Assembly: GCA_016938155.1 (NCBI GenBank)
Contig: JAFGVF010000036.1
Coordinates: 1-6,594, forward strand
Direction: 5' to 3'
Length of the DNA: 6,594 nt
From: Candidatus Cloacimonadota bacterium
GTDB taxonomy: Bacteria; Cloacimonadota; Cloacimonadia; Cloacimonadales; JAFGVF01
Part shown: positions 1 to 6,013 of the stretch, one piece after another
Layout: every line of letters starts with the position of its first letter
Position numbering within the stretch: position 1 is the stretch's first letter
The notes under the pieces: model-generated
Databases searched by the model: none
The model's input: only the letters and a program-made list of their open reading frames with translations
What the model was told of the DNA's origin: nothing
Made by a program: the position numbers and the translations under genes

Positions 1-145
1 GAGCTTCTCGGAAACAAATAACGGTTTTACGCAAACAATTAAATCAGACCTATCATGATCACCAATCTGCTCGAGGGCAAGCGGGGAGGTCTTATAGTTT
101 TACCTTCAAAATTCGGGACAGCTTCTAGATCAGTGAGATTCGACG

Positions 146-180
146 GTTGATAACTTGATAAAATTCAGTAAATTATCAAC
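146..180. repeat. Inverted repeat GTTGATAA...TTATCAAC
   Basis: GTTGATAA at 146-153 is perfectly inverted as TTATCAAC at 173-180, with 19 nt between. A third copy of the core, TTGATAA, lies at 155-161. It sits 126 nt upstream of the antitoxin-like start. It could be an operator for the cassette, since many toxin-antitoxin operons are autoregulated, or simply AT-rich chance. The Panacea protein shows no DNA-binding domain that I can see, so any regulator is unidentified. Confidence 0.35.
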
Positions 181-292
181 AAAAAATGTTAAAAATTTGT
201 GGAATACAGGCAAACAGCCTTAACTTGCAATATATGAAAAGTCAATTCGTTGTATTTCATGCAACAAAGATGCTGTCTTGAGTGTCTTTAAT

Positions 293-299
293 AAGGGAG
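293..299 (+). promoter_or_regulatory. Ribosome binding site deciding the start at 306
   Basis: AAGGGAG lies 6 nt before the ATG at 306. An in-frame GTG at 282 lies upstream of this motif and has no ribosome binding site of its own. The motif therefore argues for 306 as the true start, giving a 176-residue product. Confidence 0.75.
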
Positions 300-305
300 T
301 GGACG

Positions 306-836
306 ATGATATCAAACCAGCATATTGACAAACGAACCTTATCGGCTTTACTTTATGTTGCCCAAAAGTTAAAGGGAGTTGGCAGGAGTAAGAATGACAT
401 GCATTCAGTCTTCAAAGCCCTATATTTTGCTGACAGGAAGCACTTGGCAGAATATGGCAGGATGATAATCCATGATAAATACATTGCGATGGAGGATGGC
501 CCTGTACCTTCTCTGATATATGACAGATGTAAAGAGAGTAGAGCAGAGGATCAACCTTATTGTGATTTCTTCAAATTGAAGGGCAAGTGGATTGTTGATC
601 CATTAAAGGACCCTGATCTTGGTGAATTGTCAAGGAGCGATCTTGAATGTCTGGATAGCGCAATTGAGGAAGTCAAGGGAATGAATTATTCGGATAGGGT
701 GACAAATTCACATGATAATGCATATGATTCCGCATGGTCAACGAGACACAACAGTCCTATCTCAGTCATAGAAATAGCAAAAGCAGGTGGAGCTCACAGT
801 GATATTATCCAATATTTAAGTGACAATATTGGTTAA
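306..836 (+). CDS. Panacea-domain (DUF4065, SocA-like) protein, probable antitoxin
   Basis: The 176-residue product matches the Panacea/DUF4065 family, which includes the Caulobacter proteolytic adaptor antitoxin SocA. Visible hallmarks are the helical FKALYFADRKHLAEYGR segment at residues 36-52, the DKYIAMEDGPVPSLIYD stretch at about 57-73 (family pattern: a tyrosine and alanine followed by GPV), and a C-terminal HDNAYDSAW at 136-144, where family members often have a histidine and a late AW. Length is typical. Panacea proteins are known as antitoxin domains paired with many unrelated toxins, normally in a two-gene operon; here a 148-aa gene starts 14 nt downstream. The start is fixed by a good ribosome binding site rather than by the upstream GTG. 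Neutralisation of the neighbour is inferred from family and context. Family membership is much surer than the specific role. Confidence 0.85.
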   Translation: MISNQHIDKRTLSALLYVAQKLKGVGRSKNDMHSVFKALYFADRKHLAEYGRMIIHDKYIAMEDGPVPSLIYDRCKESRAEDQPYCDFFKLKGKWIVDPLKDPDLGELSRSDLECLDSAIEEVKGMNYSDRVTNSHDNAYDSAWSTRHNSPISVIEIAKAGGAHSDIIQYLSDNIG

Positions 837-850
837 TACTTTTTCCCAGT

Positions 851-1297
851 ATGAGGATTCATATTCAGACCTTACATGCTCCTTATTGTGGTCCAGAAAT
901 CAAACCCGGAAGTGTTGTTGTCGCATATTCCAATGACGCCCTTAAATGGAAATGGCACTTAGTTATTGGAATTAGCGATGATGGTACAGCTTGTTTGGCG
1001 GTTTTGTTCAATACAAGAAAACCATTTCCCAATGTGCCACATCTTGTTAAATTGCAATGTCACTTAAGTAAAGCAACGACACCATTCTTGAAGCATGATT
1101 GTTATGCTAATTGTGCTCATCCCGTGGTAAAGCCTGTTAGCGAGCTTCAGGATGTCATTAAATTAAGGGCAAACAATTTTAAGGGCAATATCTCAATTCG
1201 GAAGCTTGATGAAATCCGCACATTTGTGGCTAACGCCATAACTGTCGCACCTAACGATGTTAAAGACTATGGATTGGAGCCATTCTTAATTGAATGA
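851..1297 (+). CDS. Probable PemK/MazF-like toxin partner of the Panacea protein
   Basis: A 148-residue protein encoded 14 nt after the Panacea gene on the same strand. The N-terminal half looks like a small beta-barrel: IKPGSVVVAYS (17-27), WHLVIGISDDGTACLAVLF (35-53). Then come LKHDCYANC (80-88) and a terminal helix after GNISIRKLDEI (112-122). This order (PG-opened strand, WH-LVIG strand, a K-x-D-x-Y strand, a basic GxLS-like turn, then a helix) recalls PemK/MazF-like toxins, which act as ribonucleases, but identity is too low to assign by eye and no catalytic residue can be named. Position next to an antitoxin-type gene is the main support for a toxin. No Shine-Dalgarno motif precedes the ATG, so translation may be coupled to the upstream gene. 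It could instead be a different toxin fold. Confidence 0.6.
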   Translation: MRIHIQTLHAPYCGPEIKPGSVVVAYSNDALKWKWHLVIGISDDGTACLAVLFNTRKPFPNVPHLVKLQCHLSKATTPFLKHDCYANCAHPVVKPVSELQDVIKLRANNFKGNISIRKLDEIRTFVANAITVAPNDVKDYGLEPFLIE

Positions 1298-1426
1298 TAG
1301 CTTCATAAAATCAATATTTACTGCAGATATCGTTACTATTTATCACGGATTAGCGTAAATTTGGTATCGCAGGGTCGCAAAGTGCAGCGACTGATCTCAA
1401 TCGAGGATTGCAGAGAGACATTTTTG

Positions 1427-1460
1427 AGCCCCGGATGTACAGACAGGTCCGGGGCTTCTT
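1427..1460 (+). terminator. GC-rich hairpin after the toxin-antitoxin cassette
   Basis: AGCCCCGGA (1427-1435) pairs perfectly with TCCGGGGCT (1448-1456) around a 12-nt loop, and TCTTC follows. It lies 130 nt after the stop at 1297, between two convergent gene blocks. The T run is weak on the plus strand, and on the minus strand the stem is followed by A residues, so it is a better terminator for the plus-strand cassette than for the minus-strand genes. Confidence 0.6.
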
Positions 1461-1511
1461 CAATCCAAGAGGTAAAAACTGGGAAATACATACTAAGATA
1501 TTACATCCATC

Positions 1512-2243
1512 TTAGAAAGGGACTATCGAAGAATTCCAGTTATTTTCTACAAGGTAATACAATAGCAGAAGTAATGCTGAGCATGCCAACAGAATGCCCA
1601 TTCTCCATTTCCTATTGGTACTCGCTCTTTTCAATAAAAAGAAGAAAAAACCATTTATGAAGATTGTAAAAAATAGACCAACTATTATTAGATTAAATAA
1701 TTGATGAAGTTTTGATTCTTTGAATTGTTCTCTTTTTTCCTTTACTGAAGTACCCGCAACTTTACCGGTCAGCAATATCTTTGTGTCATCATGCCCTGAG
1801 TATATAACCAGAATTTTGCAACCATACTTTGAATCAAAGTAATCCCAGTCAAGTTTAACACTATCCCCAAAATGAGATAATCGAAAATTACTTTCTATTG
1901 GGTCATTCTGCTGGATAATGTCAATATCTATGATTTTCCCGATACTATCTGAACAAAAAATATAAAATGGTTTTCTAACATCCTCTGATTTCACTTCAAG
2001 TTTACCTTTATTCCATAGTGCTAGGGTTGTTACATATACATTCTCATTGATTGGTATGCTATCCTTAAGAGTCACCCAAATATTTGGACTTGAGTTATCT
2101 CTATCATAGATTAATGTAGGACTATTGATTACTGAATACACAGGTTGGTATTTCTTTTCCAATAGTTTGGTGGCTAAGATGCCTAATAGAAAAAAAACAG
2201 CTGAGATACCAATATTTATAATTAAGGACCTATAGTTATTCAT
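1512..2243 (-). CDS. Membrane protein with three predicted helices and a central soluble domain
   Basis: A 243-residue protein I do not recognise by name. It has a hydrophobic segment at about 7-27, a soluble, mostly beta-strand region at about 35-165, and two more hydrophobic segments at about 182-204 and 215-232 separated by the very basic KRASTNRKWR. The soluble part contains VYVTTLALWNKGKLEVKSED (69-88) followed by a KPFYIF strand, a pattern of beta-sandwich character that I associate with hypothetical membrane proteins, with no function known to me. Flanking charges conflict, so I cannot say whether the domain faces the cytoplasm or the outside. It is the last of four co-directional minus-strand genes and lies 93 nt after the previous one; a 14-bp palindrome in that gap suggests its own control. 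No ribosome binding site is evident. It overlaps an unrelated plus-strand frame that I reject. Confidence 0.75.
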   Translation of the reverse strand: MNNYRSLIINIGISAVFFLLGILATKLLEKKYQPVYSVINSPTLIYDRDNSSPNIWVTLKDSIPINENVYVTTLALWNKGKLEVKSEDVRKPFYIFCSDSIGKIIDIDIIQQNDPIESNFRLSHFGDSVKLDWDYFDSKYGCKILVIYSGHDDTKILLTGKVAGTSVKEKREQFKESKLHQLFNLIIVGLFFTIFINGFFFFLLKRASTNRKWRMGILLACSALLLLLYYLVENNWNSSIVPF

Positions 2244-2317
2244 ATCATAGATTTAATTTCCCCTGACTCCCCTGCTCAGTCGCGACCTTCTCTGCCTTTT
2301 TGAGCTCTCAACCTTTG

Positions 2318-2331
2318 AAGTGATATCACTT
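2318..2331. promoter_or_regulatory. 14-bp perfect palindrome AAGTGATATCACTT
   Basis: A gapless, perfectly symmetric 14-bp site lies in the 93-nt gap between two minus-strand genes, 75 nt upstream of the start at 2243 and just past the stop at 2337. Gapless symmetry gives a poor RNA hairpin and suits a dimeric DNA-binding protein better. A second short palindrome, GTCGCGAC, is at 2279-2286. The regulator is unknown. Confidence 0.35.
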
Positions 2332-2336
2332 TTCTC

Positions 2337-2675
2337 TTAAAATGCTAAGACTCCTCCAATGGCAGCAAATAATGCAATTACTATACTGATTATCGCAAGT
2401 ATCACAAAGAAGGTTAGTTTGCTATTTATTGCCCGAAGTTCTTTGATTGTCAACGCCGCTCCCGCATCACCCGTTAAGTGTCCATATTTTTCATCAAAAA
2501 GTCTTTTCTGTTCGGATACCGGTAGATCTTTGTTTCCATTACAGAATTCTTTTACCTCGGCTCTTAATTCTTCAAATTCCTCTCTTGAACATCTGTTCTT
2601 GAATTCCCAAATACTGCCACGGGCATAGTTTGCGAATGTGGGCTCTTTCTTATTCTTAGTAGTCAAACTTGGCAT
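2337..2675 (-). CDS. Small protein with a single C-terminal membrane anchor
   Basis: A 112-residue hypothetical protein from the ATG at 2675. Residues 1-85 are hydrophilic and largely helical, with a charged REEFEELRAEVKEF segment (31-44) and a KRLFDEKYG segment (57-65). Residues 87-110 form one strongly hydrophobic helix at the very C-terminus (FFVILAIISIVIALFAAIGG), the layout of a tail-anchored protein with its soluble part in the cytoplasm. The frame stays open to a TTG at 2711, which would add 12 residues; neither start has a Shine-Dalgarno motif, and I prefer the ATG. It is the third of four minus-strand genes, 81 nt after the putative lipoprotein gene. I recognise no family, and the role is unknown. 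Confidence 0.65.
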   Translation of the reverse strand: MPSLTTKNKKEPTFANYARGSIWEFKNRCSREEFEELRAEVKEFCNGNKDLPVSEQKRLFDEKYGHLTGDAGAALTIKELRAINSKLTFFVILAIISIVIALFAAIGGVLAF

Positions 2676-2756
2676 ATATGCAGTTTTTACAGGTTGTAAG
2701 GTATAACGCAAGGGTAATACAAGAATTTCCTGAAGTATAACAGGATTATATTTATG

Positions 2757-3215
2757 TCAATAATCTATGGTATAGCTTAATTGGACATTACTTATCGGGT
2801 CATTAATACTCTCACTACCATCACTTGCCTTAAGTGCAAAAGGACTGTCATTCTTGCTTACATGTATATAGCCGTAAAGTAGTACCACTGCATTCGTTAC
2901 ATTTACTTTAAGTGTCGCATTGAACCCCTTTTGCACTGGTCCTATGGTGGTTTCCCAGGGTGAAAAATGGTCAAGATTGAAGGTCAAATCTCCATTTTCT
3001 GAACTTACTATTATTTCAGCAATAGGCGAGCCTACTAAGCCACTACAGTTTACTTCATACTTGACATAATATTCATCAGGAGCCTCTTCACAATCACATT
3101 GGCAACCAAAATTGATCATTCCGAAAGCAACGATGAATCCCAATATTAGTATGATGCGCCACCATTGAACTTTGGATTTCGATTGATCTAAATTCATTTC
3201 TCTGCCGCAATTCAT
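2757..3215 (-). CDS. Putative secreted lipoprotein or membrane-anchored beta-sandwich protein
   Basis: A 152-residue protein with a short basic N-terminus, a hydrophobic segment at about 18-37, and then a cysteine cluster (C38, C40, C42) before an acidic stretch, EEAPDE. This resembles a lipoprotein signal peptide, but the residues before C38 (INFG) are a poor lipobox, so it may be simply membrane-anchored. The rest (about 48-152) alternates short beta strands: YYVKYEVNCSG (49-59), a SPWETTIG motif (85-92), KGFNATLKV (96-104), then a C-terminal YTIDY. The order loosely recalls MmpS-like beta-sandwich domains; that is inference. The gene begins 10 nt after the nuclease-like gene stops, so they are probably co-transcribed. 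A second in-frame ATG at 3197 (removing six residues) is an equally possible start. Confidence 0.65.
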   Translation of the reverse strand: MNCGREMNLDQSKSKVQWWRIILILGFIVAFGMINFGCQCDCEEAPDEYYVKYEVNCSGLVGSPIAEIIVSSENGDLTFNLDHFSPWETTIGPVQKGFNATLKVNVTNAVVLLYGYIHVSKNDSPFALKASDGSESINDPISNVQLSYTIDY

Positions 3216-3225
3216 TTCAGAAACT

Positions 3226-4272
3226 TTATTGATATATTTTTACGGCAGCAAGTAACTGCTCTGTGTACTTGTAAATATCATCCAGTGTTGTTAAGTCGTA
3301 TCTTATCTCCCTCTTTCCGGCATCCATTATGCCAATACATTTCTTTGCTTCTGTTAAATACAACCGGCATATTGCCTTACGGTTACTGTCATCAATCAAG
3401 ACTGAAAAATAAGATTGGACATCCCTATAAAAAATTCTATCTCCCTTAATCTCTTGGCGTAAGATTCCCTTGATGATATAGAATGCTTCCATTTCTTCAT
3501 CTGTGGTTTCAACAAGTCTCCCCTCTGCCTCTTTTTGTGCGTCAGCCTTTTCATCTTCCTTTTCCTTATCGAGAACGGATTTGATTCTGGCACTGACTAT
3601 TTCGCTGGTAAACTGGTTGAGTGCCTTCTTTACTATTGTCTGAAATTGTTTAACAACGTTTGCGGTTGCTCGCCCAGGATATACGATTGTGATAAAGTAC
3701 TTAGCAAATTCCTCTGATGTAAATTCAAGCTCGGATGATAGTATAGACTTAATTTCATTGAGATATTTCAGCTCGCTGGCAGTCGAGAATATCTGATTGA
3801 CATCGAAAACTGATTTATGGAATTTCTTCAATTCAAGAATATCCTGTTCCTTAATGTTTAAGATGTTGACATTTAGAAATGGCTTCTCATCCATCTTATT
3901 CCTCTGCTCAATGTCAGTGTAGAATTTGTAGTCTATTCCATTAGTTAAAATACCAAATTTGGCCGTAGTAGTATGAAAATACCGGAATAATTGACTATCC
4001 GCTTTATTAAGCTTATCAGTGACGGTTTTGCATTCCACGAGTATTACTGGCTTGCCATCTTGAAGAACTGCATAATCAACTTTCTCCCCTTGCTTAAGAC
4101 CAATGTCCGCAGTAAATTCCGGTTGAAACTCAAGTGGATTGAAAATGTCATATCCCAAAGCAGAAAAGAAGGGAAGTATCAACGCTTGCTTTGTTGCTTC
4201 CTCTGTCTTCACCTGTGATTGTAGCTTCGATGCTCTTAACGATAGATTTTTTAAATGATCTGCAAAGTCCAT
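3226..4272 (-). CDS. HsdR N-terminal-like PD-(D/E)xK nuclease-family protein
   Basis: A 348-residue protein of the group of stand-alone relatives of the type I restriction HsdR N-terminal domain (COG4748-like). The nuclease signature is complete: an early glutamate in KTEEATKQALILPFFSALGY (22-41), D66 in KVDYAVL, and E80-C-K82 in VILVECKTV, followed by QLFRYF (94-99), the position of the conserved Q-x3-Y region in HsdR nucleases. A charged, probably coiled linker (about 230-258) leads to a C-terminal domain (about 258-345) with YFSVLIDDSNRKAICRLYL (288-306), also typical of these proteins. No helicase motor or methylase is present in the protein or nearby, so this is not a full type I enzyme. 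DNA cleavage is plausible but unproven. It is the first gene of the minus-strand block, divergent from an XRE regulator, with a palindrome 26-44 nt upstream of its ATG and no Shine-Dalgarno motif. Confidence 0.85.
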   Translation of the reverse strand: MDFADHLKNLSLRASKLQSQVKTEEATKQALILPFFSALGYDIFNPLEFQPEFTADIGLKQGEKVDYAVLQDGKPVILVECKTVTDKLNKADSQLFRYFHTTTAKFGILTNGIDYKFYTDIEQRNKMDEKPFLNVNILNIKEQDILELKKFHKSVFDVNQIFSTASELKYLNEIKSILSSELEFTSEEFAKYFITIVYPGRATANVVKQFQTIVKKALNQFTSEIVSARIKSVLDKEKEDEKADAQKEAEGRLVETTDEEMEAFYIIKGILRQEIKGDRIFYRDVQSYFSVLIDDSNRKAICRLYLTEAKKCIGIMDAGKREIRYDLTTLDDIYKYTEQLLAAVKIYQ

Positions 4273-4602
4273 ACGGAATATTTTTTGATTAAACCTAATT
4301 ATCGTTCAATGATAATTTGACATTACGCAACTTCCATTTTCGCGTTTGAAGGTACTAAAAAACAAACTTGTTTGAAATAATTGTATTCAATTTAAAAAGG
4401 AAGACTACAGATAATTCATTTCGATCTAATCATATTTAGGTTAGAGTTGCCTTTCCTTTACCCTGATACGCTTTTATATTTCTCTGATATTAAGAGTTGT
4501 ACAAGCCATTGGTTCATAAGCTCTTCAGAACTATTATGATAAAAACGTGTGTATTTTTTAATATCGTCTTATTTTTCCCAAATCACATCTAATCCATTGT
4601 TT
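4273..4602. other. Divergent intergenic control region
   Basis: About 330 nt of AT-rich sequence separates the nuclease-like gene (minus) from the XRE regulator (plus). It must hold promoters in both directions, but I cannot fix one with confidence. The clearest element is the palindrome at 4298-4316. Weaker ones are CAAAC-TT-GTTTG at 4363-4374 and TTGAA...TTCAA at 4372-4390. A GATAATT copy at 4410-4416 resembles half of the main palindrome. No RNA gene or convincing small ORF was found. Confidence 0.5.
4298..4316. promoter_or_regulatory. 19-bp near-perfect palindrome, candidate operator
   Basis: ATTATCGTTCAATGATAAT is symmetric around its central C; only the pair at 4304/4310 breaks the symmetry. 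It ends 26 nt upstream of the nuclease-like start at 4272, where binding would probably block transcription. The divergent XRE-family gene is the natural candidate regulator, since such proteins usually bind palindromes as dimers. This pairing is inferred from position only. Confidence 0.5.
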
Positions 4603-4914
4603 ATGAGAAACATGTATGATACGAGAAAGACTTTGCAACTAACTCAGGAAAAACTTAGTGAGTTAACTGGAATTGCCCAATCTGCTCTGTCTCGGCTTGA
4701 AAGGGGAAAATACAATCCCAATCAGACAACCCGTGATAGGATTGAAGCTGTCATCGGCAAAGTGGATTGGATTGAAAACGAGAAAATCAAGCTCCGTAAG
4801 TCAAGTTATTTCAAAGCGGAGCGATTACTGAAAAAGATTGTCGAATTGACATTAACAATGGAAGCTACTCAGAAGGAAGAATTCAAACAATTGATATTTA
4901 AGTATTTTAAATAA
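4603..4914 (+). CDS. XRE/HTH_3-family transcriptional regulator
   Basis: From the ATG at 4603 this is a 103-residue protein whose first half is a lambda-Cro/cI-type helix-turn-helix: TRKTLQLTQEKLSELTGIAQ (7-26) gives helices 1-2 and the turn, and SALSRLERGKYNPN (27-40) contains the recognition helix and the typical RLERGK/NP ending. Residues 60-103 are helical and basic to amphipathic, perhaps for dimerisation. The frame is open back to a GTG at 4549, but those 18 extra residues are hydrophobic, unlike the family, and lack a ribosome binding site; a further ATG at 4612 is also possible. It heads a plus-strand operon, 16 nt before the 77-aa gene, and is divergent from the nuclease-like gene. 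Control of the intergenic palindrome is likely but inferred. A prophage or island repressor, or an orphan antitoxin-type regulator, are alternatives. Confidence 0.85.
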   Translation: MRNMYDTRKTLQLTQEKLSELTGIAQSALSRLERGKYNPNQTTRDRIEAVIGKVDWIENEKIKLRKSSYFKAERLLKKIVELTLTMEATQKEEFKQLIFKYFK

Positions 4915-4916
4915 AC

Positions 4917-4923
4917 AAGGAGG
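4917..4923 (+). promoter_or_regulatory. Strong Shine-Dalgarno sequence for the 77-aa gene
   Basis: AAGGAGG lies 7 nt before the ATG at 4931 and only 2 nt after the regulator's stop codon. It is the best ribosome binding site in the window, suggesting that the small acidic protein is made in larger amounts than its neighbours. Confidence 0.85.
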
Positions 4924-4930
4924 ATGAATT

Positions 4931-5164
4931 ATGGCAAAAATTGAATTTAAAAGTAAGAACCGCTTCGGGAGTTTTAACATACCTGATGACGCGGTACTAA
5001 AAGTACCAAAAGGGACGCAGATATCTACAGACCCTGAGCCTACCGAACCACTCTATCCTGTCGGTGCGGGTCCTGATGGTGATGCACCAATAGGGTTGAA
5101 TTTCCCTGATGATGGACCAGCAGATAAGAACGAAGCTCCCGAACCGCTTTTACCAATTCTATAA
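4931..5164 (+). CDS. Small acidic, proline-rich protein of unknown function
   Basis: A 77-residue protein I do not recognise. The first 30 residues look foldable and lean basic (MAKIEFKSKNRFGSFNIPDD, then VLKVPKG). From residue 34 on it is low-complexity: 11 prolines and 10 acidic residues among the last 44, with one lysine, so probably disordered. Two related blocks of about ten residues start at P43 (PVGAGPDGD) and P53 (PIGLNFPDD), a degenerate repeat. There is no cysteine, signal peptide or membrane segment. It sits between an XRE regulator and the 281-aa gene, which starts 3 nt after its stop, so the two are probably translationally coupled and may work together. Possible roles are an interaction partner or chaperone of the 281-aa protein, a DNA-mimic-like acidic protein, or a modified-peptide precursor; none is demonstrated. 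Confidence 0.75.
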   Translation: MAKIEFKSKNRFGSFNIPDDAVLKVPKGTQISTDPEPTEPLYPVGAGPDGDAPIGLNFPDDGPADKNEAPEPLLPIL

Positions 5165-5167
5165 GTT

Positions 5168-6013
5168 ATGACAACACTATCTACAGCAACGCAAATAAGG
5201 AGAAGGTATACACCTTCAAATCCTGAATACAAGATATATTCGGAAACCTTCGATAGACTGCTGATCAACTCGACAATTCTCAATAGCTCCGAAAAGGGTG
5301 CCATCATCGTTGACCGGTTGGAAATTTCCGACCTTTCATCAATCAAATCTGTCTTGTTTGAGTTAACGGGTGATCAAAACGGGATTGTTATGTCCACAAA
5401 AGCAGGGGGAGATATAAACGCGATTATCCCGAATGCAGAGAGGAAACTTGCTCTGATCCATGGTCGGTTTGACAGTTATTGCAACATGAAGGAAGCGCAG
5501 GGTTACAAACGTCCCAAAGTGTGGCCTCCGAAATTGCTTGAAGAGCGGTTAAAAACAGAGGCAAGACTTGATGTTTGGAAGAGGGAAGCCGAGCTGCTGC
5601 AAAATCTTGTTGACCATTGGAAAGAAACGAAGACTGAACGTGATGCTTCCAAGGTTCTCCAGTACGGACCGCGTGGCAACGGTCAACTCAAAGGTGGCTA
5701 TCTCGATGAAATTGATTATCAGAAAGTCGAATATGTCGGTGACATTCTCGTGATTGTCGATGAACATTCACCATATAAAGGCATGGCTGTTTCAAGCTAC
5801 AGGGAACATATTGTTGAGCCAGTCAGAGCCGCGCAGAGAAAACGGATGTTTGATCTTGAAAAACAACGTAAACGAGAGTTGGCAGAGACCGGATTCTCCA
5901 AGATTACCATTCCTTCATTCGGAACCAAAAAGGTTTCCAAAGGGTCATTACCACCATGGCCGAAAGGGGTGAAGAATTATCTAATTGAGGAAGAAAAAGA
6001 AGCCGTGAAATGA
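5168..6013 (+). CDS. 281-aa protein of unknown function with a charged helical centre
   Basis: A 281-residue soluble protein with no family I can name. Residues 20-100 look mixed alpha/beta (AIIVDRLEISDL at 45-56, a GIVMSTKAGGDINAIIP stretch at 72-88). Residues 118-160 are a long charged helix, possibly coiled coil, rich in E, K and W (PPKLLEERLKTEARLDVWKR). A compact region follows with VLQYGPRGNGQLKGGYLDEI (163-182) and VEYVGDILVIVDEHSPYKGM (187-206), and then a very basic helix (AAQRKRMFDLEKQRKREL at 221-238) before a basic, Pro/Gly-containing tail. The basic tail could bind nucleic acid or the acidic 77-aa neighbour; this is inference. No Shine-Dalgarno motif precedes the start, but the upstream stop is 3 nt away, so coupling is likely. 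A phage-derived protein is an alternative. No catalytic motif is evident. Confidence 0.75.
   Translation: MTTLSTATQIRRRYTPSNPEYKIYSETFDRLLINSTILNSSEKGAIIVDRLEISDLSSIKSVLFELTGDQNGIVMSTKAGGDINAIIPNAERKLALIHGRFDSYCNMKEAQGYKRPKVWPPKLLEERLKTEARLDVWKREAELLQNLVDHWKETKTERDASKVLQYGPRGNGQLKGGYLDEIDYQKVEYVGDILVIVDEHSPYKGMAVSSYREHIVEPVRAAQRKRMFDLEKQRKRELAETGFSKITIPSFGTKKVSKGSLPPWPKGVKNYLIEEEKEAVK

Larger units (their letters stand above)
1..305. other. Left-edge region without an intact gene; leader of the toxin-antitoxin cassette
   Basis: No complete gene is visible here. On the minus strand two adjacent frames are open without a convincing start: one covers about 164-39 and contains LTDLEAVPNFEGKT, the other about 99-1 and contains TSPLALEQIGDHDRSDL. 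Joined by one frame change near 95-105 they read like one natural protein, so a frameshifted gene remnant is possible. A plus-strand frame is also open from 3 to 128, so the coding strand is not proven. The right half is AT-rich and must carry the promoter for the gene at 306. A weak Bacteroidota-like candidate is TTTG at 196-199 and TAACTTGC at 221-228, 21 nt apart. Inverted repeats at 146-180 and 225-264 are described separately. Confidence 0.4.

Noticed and set aside
282..305. GTG start at 282 for the Panacea gene
   Set aside because: The strong Shine-Dalgarno motif lies downstream of it and is well spaced for the ATG at 306.
1361..1660. Plus-strand 99-codon ORF
   Set aside because: It runs through the hairpin at 1427-1460 and overlaps the better membrane-protein gene on the other strand; the TTG start and the residue mix are not convincing.
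2359..2628. Plus-strand 89-codon ORF
   Set aside because: Antisense shadow of the tail-anchored protein gene, whose membrane helix and charge pattern are far more protein-like.
2728..2745. TCCTG...CAGGA hairpin downstream of the putative lipoprotein gene
   Set aside because: Only 5 bp with an 8-nt loop and no T run on the minus strand; too weak to call a terminator.
3396..4218. Short ORFs on both strands (3396-3593 minus, 3535-3717 plus, 3991-4218 plus)
   Set aside because: All lie inside the nuclease-like gene, whose frame has recognised motifs from end to end.
3226..4272. Complete type I restriction system
   Set aside because: No helicase motor, specificity subunit or methylase is present in the window; only the nuclease-like domain is seen.
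4549..4602. GTG start at 4549 for the XRE regulator
   Set aside because: The extension is hydrophobic, lacks a ribosome binding site and precedes the usual start of the helix-turn-helix fold.
5053..5972. ORFs at 5053-5346 minus, 5549-5767 minus, 5568-5753 plus and 5754-5972 plus
   Set aside because: Shadows of the 77-aa and 281-aa genes, without ribosome binding sites or family features.
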